64,000 nucleotides of DNA, taken from Jiangella mangrovi. Its GTDB lineage: Bacteria > Actinomycetota > Actinomycetes > Jiangellales > Jiangellaceae. A program made the translations under genes and the position numbers. A model generated the notes under the pieces. It had not been told where the DNA came from. It made no database searches and worked only from the letters and a program-made list of their open reading frames with translations. The stretch lies in contig NZ_JACHMM010000001.1 in NCBI RefSeq assembly GCF_014204975.1, positions 1,364,001 through 1,428,000 of the forward strand. The letters run 5' to 3'. Positions within the stretch are counted from its first letter, which is position 1. Every line of letters begins with the position of its first letter. Positions 1 through 8,381 of the stretch are shown one piece after another.

Positions 1-560
1 AGGTTGCCCAGGCCGCCGTGGTTGACGATCATGCCGACCGTCGTCAGCGCCACGGTCGACACGGTCGCGACCCGCAACGCCGCGAAGATCGTCGGCATGG
101 CCAGCGGCAGTTCGACCTTGCGCAGCAGCCGGAAGCCGTCGTAGCCCATGCCGACCGCGGCCTCGCGCACGTCGTCGGGGACGGCGTCGAGTCCGGCCAG
201 GATGCCGCGGACCAGGATGGTCAGCGAGTACAGCACCAGGCCGACGACGACCGTGGTGGCCGTGATGCCGGTGAACGGCAGCAGGATCGAGAACATCGCC
301 AGCGACGGCAGCGTGTAGAGCGCCGTCGACGTGCCGAGGATCGCGCCGCGCAGCCAGCCGACGCGCCGCGCGACGACGGCCAGCACCAGCGCCACCGCGA
401 AGCCGATGACGATCGAGATCACGGTGATGGTGACGTGCTGGCCGAGGGCCTCGGTGATGTCCTCGCGGCGGGTGCGGATGTACTCGCCGCACACCCAGTC
501 GTTGCGCACGAGGCAGTTGTCGGCGAGGGTTGCGTCATGAGCGGGCCCGAAGAGCGCCAT
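1..560 (-). CDS. ABC transporter permease, osmoprotectant (OpuCB/ProW) type, 3' end outside window
   Basis: The minus strand is open from the window edge to an ATG at 560 and translates to a hydrophobic permease of about 186 visible residues. After a short soluble N-terminus it has membrane segments and the inner-membrane permease loop, with EAAVGMGYDGFRLLRKVELP near residue 135. This is the EAA motif that contacts the ATPase. The family imports betaine, choline or related solutes as part of an ATPase/permease/binding-protein complex. The ATPase starts divergently at 585, so the two genes share a very short control region. If the ATPase instead began at the in-frame ATG at 537 the two coding regions would overlap, which argues against that start. 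The C-terminus and any binding-protein gene lie beyond the window. Confidence 0.85.
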   Translation of the reverse strand, partial: MALFGPAHDATLADNCLVRNDWVCGEYIRTRREDITEALGQHVTITVISIVIGFAVALVLAVVARRVGWLRGAILGTSTALYTLPSLAMFSILLPFTGITATTVVVGLVLYSLTILVRGILAGLDAVPDDVREAAVGMGYDGFRLLRKVELPLAMPTIFAALRVATVSTVALTTVGMIVNHGGLGN

Positions 561-584
561 TCCAGTGACGCTACCGAACAACCG

Positions 585-1739
585 ATGATTCGTCTCGACG
601 GCGTCTCCAAGAGGTACCCCGACGGCACCGTCGCGGTGCAGGAACTCACCCTCGAAGTACGCCGCGGCGAGCTGGTCGTCCTGGTCGGGCCCTCGGGCTG
701 TGGCAAGACCACCACCATGAAGATGGTCAACCGCCTGGTCGAGCCGACGGGCGGGCGCATCATCGTCGACGGCACCGACGTCACCGACGCCGACCCCGTC
801 GCCCTGCGCCGCGGCATCGGCTACGTCATCCAGAACGTCGGGCTCTTCCCGCACCGGACCATCGAACAGAACATCGCCGTCGTCCCGGAGCTGACCGGCT
901 GGCCCAAGGCGCGCCGCGCCGAGCGGGCCCGCGAGCTCATGGAGCTGGTCGGCCTCGACCCCGCGGTGCACGGCAAGCGGTACCCGCACGAGCTCTCCGG
1001 CGGCCAGCGCCAGCGCGTCGGCGTGGCCCGCGCGCTCGCCGTCGACCCGCCCGTGCTGCTCATGGACGAGCCGTTCAGCGCCGTCGACCCCGTCGTCCGG
1101 TCGCAGCTGCAGGACGAGTTCCTGCGCCTGCAGGACGACGTCCGCAAGACCATCCTCTTCGTCACGCACGACATCGAAGAGGCGGTCCGGCTGGGCGATC
1201 GCATCGCGGTGTTCAAGCAGGGCGGCCGGCTCGAGCAGTTCGACACCCCGGCGGCCATCCTCGGCGCGCCGGCCACGGAGTTCGTGGCCGACTTCGTGGG
1301 CGCCGACCGCGGACTCAAGCGGCTCTCCGTCACGTCCATCACCCCCGCCGACCTCGAGCACCCGCCGGTCGTCCACGAGACCGACGACGTCCGGACGGCC
1401 GGCGCCACGCTGGGCACCGAGCGGTGGGCGGTGGTCCTCGACACTGCCGGCGGCCTGGCCGGCTGGGTGGGCCACGACATGCTCACCGGCACCGGGTCGG
1501 TGCGCGAGCGGGCCCGGCGCATGGAGGCCTGGGTGCAGCTCGACGACACCCTCAAGGTGGCGTTCGCCGAGATGCTGCAGTGGAACGCCGGCTGGATCGC
1601 CGTTCTGGACGACGACGACCGCTACGTGGGGGTGCTGACGCCGTCGACACTGCATGCGGCGCTGCGCCGGTCGGTCGAGGCCGAGGCGAACGACGTCGCA
1701 CGGGCCGAGGTCGTGCTCGAGTCGGTGCAGAACGCCTGA
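585..1739 (+). CDS. Osmoprotectant-type ABC transporter ATP-binding protein with C-terminal CBS-like region (OpuCA/ProV type)
   Basis: A 384-residue ATPase that powers the permease encoded divergently at 1-560. Walker A GPSGCGKT lies at residues 35-42, the signature LSGGQRQR at about 137, Walker B LLMDEP ends near 161, and an H-loop follows (VTHDIEEA). After the ATPase domain, residues from about 245 form a region with the pattern of a CBS pair (segments ending WAVVLD and WIAVLDDDDRYVGVLT). In OpuCA/ProV proteins such domains sense ionic strength or nucleotides. The ATG at 585 is preferred because MIRLDGVSKRYPDG is the usual N-terminus; an in-frame ATG at 537 would overlap the divergent permease. 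The substrate cannot be read from the sequence. Confidence 0.88.
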   Translation: MIRLDGVSKRYPDGTVAVQELTLEVRRGELVVLVGPSGCGKTTTMKMVNRLVEPTGGRIIVDGTDVTDADPVALRRGIGYVIQNVGLFPHRTIEQNIAVVPELTGWPKARRAERARELMELVGLDPAVHGKRYPHELSGGQRQRVGVARALAVDPPVLLMDEPFSAVDPVVRSQLQDEFLRLQDDVRKTILFVTHDIEEAVRLGDRIAVFKQGGRLEQFDTPAAILGAPATEFVADFVGADRGLKRLSVTSITPADLEHPPVVHETDDVRTAGATLGTERWAVVLDTAGGLAGWVGHDMLTGTGSVRERARRMEAWVQLDDTLKVAFAEMLQWNAGWIAVLDDDDRYVGVLTPSTLHAALRRSVEAEANDVARAEVVLESVQNA

Positions 1740-1769
1740 GGGGCCTCCGTCAGGCGGATGCTGCGACCG

Positions 1770-2354
1770 TCAGGCGCTGCGCTCCTGGCGCTCGACCGGA
1801 GCGGACTTCTTCTTGCGGTCCACCTCGGGGAGCAGCTCGGTGTTCTTGTCCTCCCACTTGATGAGGTCGACCACGGTCGGCGCCTCGGAGAGGTCGGGCC
1901 AGAGGTCGTTCCACTCCGCGCCCTCGGCCAGCCGGGCCAGCTCGACACTGGGCGTCGAGGCGCCGGGACGGGCGCTGCGGGCGGCCGCGATCTCGGCCTC
2001 GAGCAGGTCGAGCTTGCCCCGCATGACGTCGATGCGCTCAGAGGCGACGTCGAGCAGGCCGACCATGTGGTCGGTGAACTCGCGGTGCTCCTCGGAGTAG
2101 CGGGCGTGCGCCTCGGAGTACTCGGCGGCCTGCTCGGCGCGGACCGACGCGACCTCGACGCGCAGCTTGCGCTCGAGGCGCAGCACGAACGCGCCCAGGA
2201 CCGCCGCCGCGACGGCGCCCGCGGCGGCCGCGATGCGAGGCCAGGGCCCCTCGAGGACCAGGGCGGCGGCCGTCAGCCCGATGGCTGTCACCGGAGCGGC
2301 GACGGCGAGCAGACGGACAGCAGTGAGGCGGCGGCGGTGACGGACGGAGGCCAT
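1770..2354 (-). CDS. Hypothetical protein with two membrane segments and a coiled coil
   Basis: A 194-residue protein of unknown function. A basic N-terminus (RHRRR) leads into two hydrophobic segments at about residues 13-32 and 37-58. A long charged helical stretch rich in Glu, Ala and Arg follows (about 60-135) and looks like a coiled coil. The C-terminal tail is acidic then basic and ends in KKKSAPVERQERSA. The ATG at 2354 is chosen because a TACGGT box lies exactly 7 bases upstream, a leaderless arrangement also used by the divergent hydrolase at 2492. A GTG at 2363 is the alternative. It is probably an integral membrane protein with a large cytoplasmic domain; no family is recognised. 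Confidence 0.7.
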   Translation of the reverse strand: MASVRHRRRLTAVRLLAVAAPVTAIGLTAAALVLEGPWPRIAAAAGAVAAAVLGAFVLRLERKLRVEVASVRAEQAAEYSEAHARYSEEHREFTDHMVGLLDVASERIDVMRGKLDLLEAEIAAARSARPGASTPSVELARLAEGAEWNDLWPDLSEAPTVVDLIKWEDKNTELLPEVDRKKKSAPVERQERSA

Positions 2355-2491
2355 GGGCGTCACCGTACCTTCTGGGAAGGCGCGAATCGGACTTCACACG
2401 CCGCGCCACACCGGGAACTTCCGTCCCGCTTTCACCACCGTTCCGGCGCCGGCGCCGGTGCTCGGAAGGCGGCCCGGCTACGGTGCTCGCC

Positions 2492-3355
2492 ATGCCGAGC
2501 ACTCATGTCAACGGAGTCGATCTCGCCTACGACGATGCCGGGTCCGGCCCGGCGGTGATCCTCGTGCACGGGGCGCTCGGCGACCGCCGCATGTGGGACC
2601 ACCAGTTCGCCGCCCTAGCCGACCGCCACCGCGTCGTCCGCTACGACTGGCGCGGCCACGGCGAGTCCGGCGACGCCGCCGGGGAGTTCGCCCACCACGC
2701 CGACCTGCTGGGGCTGATGGACGCCCTGGGCATCGAGCGGGCAGCGCTGGCCGGCAACTCCTACGGCGGCGCCCACTCCCTCGACGTCGCGCTGGCGGCG
2801 CCGGAGCGGGTAACGGCGCTGGTGCTCGTCGCCTCCGGGCTGTCCGGGCACGAGTGGCCGCCGGAGATGCTGCAACTCGCCCGCGAGCGGATCCTCGCCG
2901 CCGTCCCGGCCGAGCGCCTGCAGGCCTACCGCGACCGCACCGCCACACACGTCGACCCGGCCGACGTCGCCGCGATGGCCGAGGCGCAGTTGCGGCTCAT
3001 GGCCGTGGGACCCGGCCGGGAACCGGGGGACCTCGGCCCGGAGGTGTGGGAGCACGCCATGACGATGTGCCGGCTCGTGTTCGACCGCGAGTGGAGCGGG
3101 CCGGCGAGCACCGAGCTGGGCCCGCGGTCACCGGCGAAGGGCCGTCTGCACGAGGTCGCCGCACCCACGCTGGTGATCAACGGGCGGGCCGACCTGTCGT
3201 ACATCCAGGACGTGTCCGGCCTGCTCAGCGCGGGCATCCCGGGCGCGAAGCGGGTCGACCTGGACGACACCGGCCACCTGCCGTCGATCGAGCGGCCGGT
3301 CGAGGTGACGGCCCTGCTGACGGGCTTCCTGGCAGGGCCATCTCAGGCCGGGTGA
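2492..3355 (+). CDS. Alpha/beta-fold hydrolase
   Basis: A 287-residue hydrolase of the alpha/beta superfamily, with an oxyanion-loop HGALGDRRMWDHQ early, the nucleophile elbow GNSYGG near residue 88, an acid in INGRADLSY and the catalytic His in DDTGHLPSIE near the C-terminus. The Ser-Asp-His triad is therefore complete. Such proteins cleave ester, lactone or C-C bonds; the substrate is not evident. The ATG at 2492 is preferred over the GTG at 2483 because TACGGT at 2479-2484 lies exactly 7 bases upstream, suggesting a leaderless transcript. The 3' end overlaps the convergent DUF3180 gene by 13 bp. Confidence 0.83.
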   Translation: MPSTHVNGVDLAYDDAGSGPAVILVHGALGDRRMWDHQFAALADRHRVVRYDWRGHGESGDAAGEFAHHADLLGLMDALGIERAALAGNSYGGAHSLDVALAAPERVTALVLVASGLSGHEWPPEMLQLARERILAAVPAERLQAYRDRTATHVDPADVAAMAEAQLRLMAVGPGREPGDLGPEVWEHAMTMCRLVFDREWSGPASTELGPRSPAKGRLHEVAAPTLVINGRADLSYIQDVSGLLSAGIPGAKRVDLDDTGHLPSIERPVEVTALLTGFLAGPSQAG

Positions 3356-3819
3356 GCGCCGCCGTTCTCCTCGTCCGACGGCGGCGGGACCTCGCCGGCC
3401 CGTTCCAGCCGCACCGCTGCCACCGTCAGGACCACGGCGGCCACCACGACGGTGGCGGACAGGACGGCGCGGTTGCGGCCCATCGGGGAGTCGAGGGCGT
3501 CGAGGGCCAGCAGCCCGAGCCCGGTGTAGATGCCCACGAGGACGGCTCCGAAGTACTCCGACGCCTTGGCGAGGGCGACCGAGCGGGCCACCCGAAGGGC
3601 GTCGATGCGCCGGTCGAAGCGGCGCTCGGTGATCCAGCCGCGCACCGCACGCGCGCCGGCGAACATCGCGATCGCGAGGAAGATCAGCAGCAGTGGCAGC
3701 ACCCAGGGCACGGGCGGGAGCGCGCCGGACATGGCGTCGACCACCCGGCCGATCGACCAGCCGATCGGGACCGCCACGAGGGCGACCCAGATCAGCGAGC
3801 CGATCTTCGTCCTTTGCAC
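3343..3819 (-). CDS. DUF3180 family membrane protein
   Basis: A 158-residue membrane protein with hydrophobic segments near residues 8-28, 38-57, 90-108 and 117-137 and a charged loop after the second (RGWITERRFDRRIDALR). Length, topology and position directly after folK match the actinobacterial DUF3180 family, which commonly closes the folate operon. Its function is unknown; a role linked to folate genes is inferred only from conserved context. It is the last gene of the minus-strand run, 18 bp after folK, and its stop overlaps the convergent hydrolase. Confidence 0.8.
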   Translation of the reverse strand: MQRTKIGSLIWVALVAVPIGWSIGRVVDAMSGALPPVPWVLPLLLIFLAIAMFAGARAVRGWITERRFDRRIDALRVARSVALAKASEYFGAVLVGIYTGLGLLALDALDSPMGRNRAVLSATVVVAAVVLTVAAVRLERAGEVPPPSDEENGGAHPA

Positions 3820-3837
3820 GGGGTCGCGGCCTGGGCG

Positions 3838-4404
3838 TCAGGCCGGGATCTCGAGGGCGTCCTCGAGCCGGCGCACGCCGGTGGCGTCGACGGCGGAGCT
3901 GAGCTCGACGACGCGGCCGAGGCCGGGAACGCTGAACTCGGGGTCGATGTCGGCCCAGGGGATGAGCACGAACGCGCGCTCGGCCAGCCGCGGGTGCGGC
4001 ACGCGCAGGTCGTCGTCGTCGGAGGTCACGTCGCCGACGGCGAGCACGTCGATGTCGAGGGTGCGCGGGCCGTTCGGGACGTCGCGCGTACGGCCGTAGG
4101 CGACCTCGGTGGACTGGGCCCGCTCGAGCAGCGACCGCGGCGACAGGGTGGTGTCGACGACCAGGACGGCGTTGAGGAACTTCGGCGAACCCTCAGGGGT
4201 GTCCACCGGGTCGGACTCGTACACGGGCGACACCGCCACGGGCACGATCTCCGAGGAGTCGGTCAGCGTGTCGACGGCCGCCTGCAGGAACTCGATGCGG
4301 TCGCCCAGGTTGCTGCCCAGGGCGAACGCCGTACGCCGCAGGGGACGCAGATCACCGGTCAGGGTGTCGGCGTCGACGACGTTGGGGTTGGGGACATTGG
4401 TCAC
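3838..4404 (-). CDS. folK: 2-amino-4-hydroxy-6-hydroxymethyldihydropteridine pyrophosphokinase
   Basis: HPPK transfers pyrophosphate from ATP to 6-hydroxymethyl-7,8-dihydropterin, giving the substrate of FolP. The 188-residue protein has the family start ALGSNLGDR near residue 28, the central VYESDPVDTPEGSPKFLNAVLV segment, the metal/ATP motif GPRTLDIDVL and the C-terminal VPHPRLAERAFVL. A roughly 25-residue N-terminal extension precedes the core, and a later start cannot be excluded. The start overlaps the folB stop by 4 bp (ATGA), so the two are translationally coupled. Confidence 0.95.
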   Translation of the reverse strand: MTNVPNPNVVDADTLTGDLRPLRRTAFALGSNLGDRIEFLQAAVDTLTDSSEIVPVAVSPVYESDPVDTPEGSPKFLNAVLVVDTTLSPRSLLERAQSTEVAYGRTRDVPNGPRTLDIDVLAVGDVTSDDDDLRVPHPRLAERAFVLIPWADIDPEFSVPGLGRVVELSSAVDATGVRRLEDALEIPA

Positions 4405-4763
4405 GTTCTGGCCCTTCGAATCGTCACGGTCACGTCGCCGAACGGCACCGTCATCGGCGCCTCCGGCTTGTGCACGGTCACTTCCGCAGCCTCGACCCTG
4501 GGATCGTCCAGGCAGAGGTCAGCGATGCGCTGGGCGAGCGTCTCGACCAGTCGGACCGGCTCCCCCGAGACGAGGCCGACCACCCGCTCAGCAAGAGTGC
4601 CATAGTCCACGGTGTCGGTCAGGTCGTCGCTTTCAGCCGCCGTACGGACGTCGACGTCGAGTGCGACGTCGACGATGAAGGTCTGGCCGTTCTCCCGTTC
4701 GTGGTCGAACCAGCCATGGCGTCCGCGGGCGGTCAGGCCACGCAGTTCGATGCGGTCAGGCAC
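4401..4763 (-). CDS. folB: Dihydroneopterin aldolase
   Basis: FolB converts 7,8-dihydroneopterin to 6-hydroxymethyl-7,8-dihydropterin and glycolaldehyde in folate synthesis. The 120-residue length is typical. Recognisable parts are the N-terminal IELRGLTARGRHGWFDHERENGQ, containing the conserved GRHG turn, the DTVDYGTL segment with the substrate-binding Tyr, LVETLAQRIADLCL with the pterin-binding Glu, and VTVHKPEAPM near the end, containing the catalytic Lys. It overlaps folK by 4 bp and follows folP by 80 bp. Confidence 0.95.
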   Translation of the reverse strand: MPDRIELRGLTARGRHGWFDHERENGQTFIVDVALDVDVRTAAESDDLTDTVDYGTLAERVVGLVSGEPVRLVETLAQRIADLCLDDPRVEAAEVTVHKPEAPMTVPFGDVTVTIRRART

Positions 4764-4843
4764 GCCACGACCCTAGTCGCCCGGCGCCGGTCGCCGCGCC
4801 CCCGTCCAGGGTGGGATTCCCCACGACCGGATCCACGACGGTG

Positions 4844-5722
4844 TCAGCCCTGCGCCAGGCGGGCCGCGACCCGGACGGCGTCGAGCGTCGCGGGGACGGT
4901 GTGCACCCGGACGCACCACGCCCCGGCCAGCGCGATCGTCGTCGACAGCGCGTCGGTGGCGGCGTCGCGACCGGCCGGGGACCGCCGCTCGCCGGTGTCC
5001 GGGTCGGCGAGCAGCTCGCCCAGGAAGGTCTTCCGCGACGCCGCCATCAGCAGCGGCAGGTCGAGCGCGTGCAGCTCACCGAGCCGGGCCAGCAGCGTCC
5101 AGTTGTGGTCCCAGGTCTTGGCGAACCCGAGCCCGGGGTCGACGGCGATGTGGTCGGGCCGGATGCCGGCGGCCAGCGCGGCGTCGACCCGCGGGCGCAG
5201 CTCGGCCAACACGTCGGCGACGACGTCACCGTAGACCGCCTGCTCCTGCATGTGGTCGGAGTGCCCGCGCCAGTGCATCAGCACGATGGGCACGCCGGCC
5301 TCGGCCACGACGCGCAGCATGTCCGGGTCGGCCAGCCCGCCGGAGACGTCGTTGACCAGCCGGGCACCGGCCTCGAGCGCGGGTGCGGCGACCTCGGCCC
5401 GCATGGTGTCGACGGAGACGACGGCGCCGGCCGCGGCCAGTTCGCGGATGACCGGCAGCACCCGCCGTCGTTCCTCGTCGGGCGACGGCCGCTCGGCGCC
5501 GGGGCGGGTGGACTCGCCCCCCACGTCGACGAGATCCGCCCCCTGCGCAACCAGCTGCAGCCCGTGCTCGATCGCGTCGCCCGGCTCGTACCAGAACCCG
5601 CCGTCGGAGAAGGAGTCCGGCGTCACGTTCACCACGCCCATGACGAGCGCGCGCGGCGGCTGCGGGAGCCCCGCGACGTAGCGCACCGGCCGGCCGGCGG
5701 TCATCGGCGCCGCAGCGTTCAT
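4844..5722 (-). CDS. folP: Dihydropteroate synthase
   Basis: FolP joins p-aminobenzoate to dihydropterin pyrophosphate and is the sulfonamide target. The 292-residue TIM-barrel protein shows both signatures: [15 protein letters not shown] and [12 protein letters not shown], followed by [28 protein letters not shown] and AASRKTFLG. The ATG at 5722 is supported by a 4-bp ATGA overlap with the purD stop. A second in-frame ATG at 5704 is possible. It lies between purD and folB, so purine and folate genes appear to be co-transcribed here. Confidence 0.95.
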   Translation of the reverse strand: MNAAAPMTAGRPVRYVAGLPQPPRALVMGVVNVTPDSFSDGGFWYEPGDAIEHGLQLVAQGADLVDVGGESTRPGAERPSPDEERRRVLPVIRELAAAGAVVSVDTMRAEVAAPALEAGARLVNDVSGGLADPDMLRVVAEAGVPIVLMHWRGHSDHMQEQAVYGDVVADVLAELRPRVDAALAAGIRPDHIAVDPGLGFAKTWDHNWTLLARLGELHALDLPLLMAASRKTFLGELLADPDTGERRSPAGRDAATDALSTTIALAGAWCVRVHTVPATLDAVRVAARLAQG

Positions 5723-6960
5723 CCGTGCCGCAGCGCGATGTCGGTGCGGTGGTGGCTGCCGTCGAGCGCGATGTGCCCTACGGCCTCGTACGCGCGGGCC
5801 CGGGCCTCGTCGATGTCCTCGCCCACCCCGGTGACCGAGAGCACGCGGCCGCCGCTGGACACCACGACGCCGTCGGCGTCGAGCCGGGTGCCGGCGTGCA
5901 GCACCTCGACGCCCTTGACGGCGGCCGCCTCGGCCAGGCCCTCGATGCGGTCGCCGGTGCGCGGCGCCGCCGGGTAGCCGTGGGCGGCGACGACGACGGT
6001 GACGGCGGCGCCGTCCTGCCACACCGGCTCCGGGTGCTGGGCGAGCGTCCCGGTCGCGGCGGCGCGCAGCAGCCCGGCGAGCCCGGACCGCAGCCGCATC
6101 AGCACGGCCTGCGTCTCGGGGTCGCCGAACCGGGCGTTGAACTCGACGACGCGCGTGCCCCGCGACGTCAGCGCCAGGCCCACGTACAGCAGGCCGGCGA
6201 ACGGGGTGCCGCGACGCAGCATCTCGTCGATGGTCGGCTGGACGACGCGCTCCATGACGTCGGCGACGAGGTCCTCGGGCGCCCACGGCAGCGGCGTGTA
6301 GGCGCCCATGCCGCCGGTGTTGGGGCCGTCGTCGCCGTCGTAGGCGCGCTTGAAGTCCTGGGCCGGCGTGAGCGGCACCGCCACGCGGCCGTCGGTGACG
6401 CAGAACAGCGAGACCTCGGGGCCGTCGAGGTACTCCTCGATGACCACGCGGCCACAGGCCTCGGCGTGCGCGACGGCGGCGTCGCGGTCGTCGGTGACGA
6501 CGACGCCCTTGCCCGCGGCCAGCCCGTCGTCCTTCACGACGTACGGGGCGCCGAAGCGGTCCAGAGCGGCCTCGACCTCGGCGCGGGTCTCGCAGACCAC
6601 CGCCATGGCCGTCGGCACCCCGGCCGCGGCCATGATCTCCTTCGCGAAGGCCTTCGACCCCTCGAGCTTCGCCGCGCGCGCCGTCGGCCCGAAGCAGGCG
6701 ATGCCGCGCGCCTTGACGGCGTCGGTGACGCCCGCGACCAGCGGGCCCTCGGGCCCGACGACGACGAGGTCGGCGCCGAGCCGGGCGGCGAGGTCGGCGA
6801 CCGCCTCGGGCTGGTCGGCCACGACGGAGTGCACCGGGACGTCGGCGGCGATGCCCGCGTTGCCCGGGGCGGCGTGCAGCTCGGAGACCTCGGGGTCGCG
6901 CAGCAGGCAGCGGACCAGGGCGTGCTCGCGCGCGCCGGAGCCGATGACGAGTACCTTCAC
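5719..6960 (-). CDS. purD: Phosphoribosylamine--glycine ligase
   Basis: PurD is an ATP-grasp enzyme that makes glycinamide ribonucleotide, the second step of purine synthesis. The 413-residue protein begins [15 protein letters not shown] and contains the nucleotide-binding [16 protein letters not shown], the family signature RFGDPETQ, and the segment [12 protein letters not shown]. Full length is typical. It is the first gene of the minus-strand run purD-folP-folB-folK-DUF3180 and overlaps folP by 4 bp. Only about 50 bp separate it from the divergent phosphatase gene. Confidence 0.96.
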   Translation of the reverse strand: MKVLVIGSGAREHALVRCLLRDPEVSELHAAPGNAGIAADVPVHSVVADQPEAVADLAARLGADLVVVGPEGPLVAGVTDAVKARGIACFGPTARAAKLEGSKAFAKEIMAAAGVPTAMAVVCETRAEVEAALDRFGAPYVVKDDGLAAGKGVVVTDDRDAAVAHAEACGRVVIEEYLDGPEVSLFCVTDGRVAVPLTPAQDFKRAYDGDDGPNTGGMGAYTPLPWAPEDLVADVMERVVQPTIDEMLRRGTPFAGLLYVGLALTSRGTRVVEFNARFGDPETQAVLMRLRSGLAGLLRAAATGTLAQHPEPVWQDGAAVTVVVAAHGYPAAPRTGDRIEGLAEAAAVKGVEVLHAGTRLDADGVVVSSGGRVLSVTGVGEDIDEARARAYEAVGHIALDGSHHRTDIALRHG

Positions 6961-7014
6961 GGACGCCGACCCTATCGGGCGGGCCGGGCGACACCATCAT
7001 TACGCTGGACGGTG

Positions 7015-7803
7015 ATGAGCGAACGATGGATCGACCTCGTCGGCGCGGTCAACGTCCGCGACCTCGGCGGGCTGCCCACCACCGACGGCGGCGCCACCCG
7101 GTTCGGCCGGGTCCTGCGCTCCGACAACCTGCAGGACCTCCTCGACGACGACATCCGTGTGCTCACCGGCGAGCACGGACTGCGCGACGTCGTCGACCTG
7201 CGTACGACCTTCGAGGTCACGTCCGAGGGCCCCGGTCCGCTGCACCGGGTCCCCGAGGTCACCGTCCACCACCTGTCGCTCTATCCCGAGGTCGGCCGGA
7301 CCACCGACGTCGAGGCCGACGGCGTGCTGCCGTGGACCGGCGGCAACGACGCCATCTGGGTGGACACCGGCGTCTACTACACCAACTACCTGCGCAACCG
7401 GCCCGGCAACGTGGTGGCGGCACTGCGCACCATGACGGCGTCCGACGGGGCCACGCTGGTGCACTGCGCGGCCGGCAAGGACCGCACGGGCGTCGTGTGC
7501 GCGCTGGCGCTGACGGTGGCCGGCGTCGAGCGCCAGGCCGTCGTCGACGACTACGTCCAGACCGGCGAGCGCATCGACGCCATCATGAGCCGGCTCAAGG
7601 CGACGCCCACCTACGCCGCCGACCTCGAGGGCCGTCCGAACGAGGAGAATCTGCCGCGGGCGGAGTCGATGCACACGTTCCTCGACTTCGTCGAGACCCA
7701 GTTCGGCGGTGCCGAGGGCTGGCTGGGGCTGCACGGCTGGACGGCCGACGACTCCGCCGCCCTGCGCACCCACCTGGTCGACTCAGCCGAGCGCCCCGCG
7801 TAG
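7015..7803 (+). CDS. Tyrosine-protein phosphatase (MptpB/SIW14-like)
   Basis: A 262-residue dual-specificity type phosphatase. The P-loop HCAAGKDRTG near residue 153 supplies the nucleophilic Cys and phosphate-binding Arg. The N-terminus GAVNVRDLGGLPTTDGG is typical of MptpB-like enzymes, which dephosphorylate phosphotyrosine and in some members phosphoinositides. Residues VRDLGGL and VVDLRTTFE correspond to the conserved core strands. TACGCT at 7001-7006 lies 8 bases upstream of the ATG and probably serves a leaderless transcript; a GTG directly before the ATG is an equally placed alternative. The 3' end overlaps the convergent acetyltransferase by 21 bp. Confidence 0.85.
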   Translation: MSERWIDLVGAVNVRDLGGLPTTDGGATRFGRVLRSDNLQDLLDDDIRVLTGEHGLRDVVDLRTTFEVTSEGPGPLHRVPEVTVHHLSLYPEVGRTTDVEADGVLPWTGGNDAIWVDTGVYYTNYLRNRPGNVVAALRTMTASDGATLVHCAAGKDRTGVVCALALTVAGVERQAVVDDYVQTGERIDAIMSRLKATPTYAADLEGRPNEENLPRAESMHTFLDFVETQFGGAEGWLGLHGWTADDSAALRTHLVDSAERPA

Positions 7804-8367
7804 GCGGTCCCGCACGGCCGGCCACTCGGCGCTGAGGATCGAGTAGTAGACGGTGTCGCGCCAGCTGCCGTCGGGGCGGCGCATGTGGTGGCGCAGCACG
7901 CCCTCGCGCTGCGCCCCGAGCCGCTCGATGGCCCGCTGCGACCGCTCGTTGCGGTGATCGGTCTTCAGCGCGACCCGCTCGAGCCCCAGCGTCTCGAACG
8001 CGTGCCCGATGACCAGCAGCTTCGTCGCGGTGTTGACCTCGGTGCGCCACCACGCCGGGCCGATCCAGGTCGAGCCCACCTCGACCCGCCGGTTCGCCGC
8101 GTCGATGTCCAGGTAGGACGTCGACCCGACGACGCGGCCGTCGGCCCGGCGGCGGATCGCCCAGGCAGCGACCTCACCGCGCCCGGCCTTGTCCAAGGAT
8201 TGCCGCAGCGCACCCGCCAGCCCGCCGTCCGGGTCCGGGCGCCAGGTGAACACCCAGCGGAACAGCTCTTCGGGCGCGGAGACGGCGGCCTCGAGGTCGC
8301 CGATATGCGCAGCCGTCAGCGGCTCCAGCTCGATCCAGGGGTTCACCAGCGGGACAGCGGCAATCAC
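7783..8367 (-). CDS. GNAT family N-acetyltransferase (RimJ/RimL-like)
   Basis: A 194-residue acetyltransferase of the RimJ/RimL/ribosomal-protein Ser acetylation type, judged by the early LEPLTAAHIGDLEAA, the central VGSTSYLDIDAANRRVEVGSTWIGPAWWRTEVNT and the acetyl-CoA region LKTDHRNERSQRAIERLGAQREG. Such enzymes modify N-termini, amino sugars or small amines; the substrate here is unknown. The GTG at 8367 is the start that includes the family N-terminus without overlapping the MMPL gene at 8382. Its end overlaps the phosphatase gene by 21 bp. Confidence 0.82.
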   Translation of the reverse strand: MIAAVPLVNPWIELEPLTAAHIGDLEAAVSAPEELFRWVFTWRPDPDGGLAGALRQSLDKAGRGEVAAWAIRRRADGRVVGSTSYLDIDAANRRVEVGSTWIGPAWWRTEVNTATKLLVIGHAFETLGLERVALKTDHRNERSQRAIERLGAQREGVLRHHMRRPDGSWRDTVYYSILSAEWPAVRDRLRGALG

Positions 8368-8381
8368 TCGTCCATCTTGTC

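Noticed and set aside
4844-7000. One 718-codon minus-strand frame covering folP and most of purD's region
   Set aside because: Only the part from 5722 down is folP; the remainder is an out-of-frame shadow of purD with Arg-rich text.
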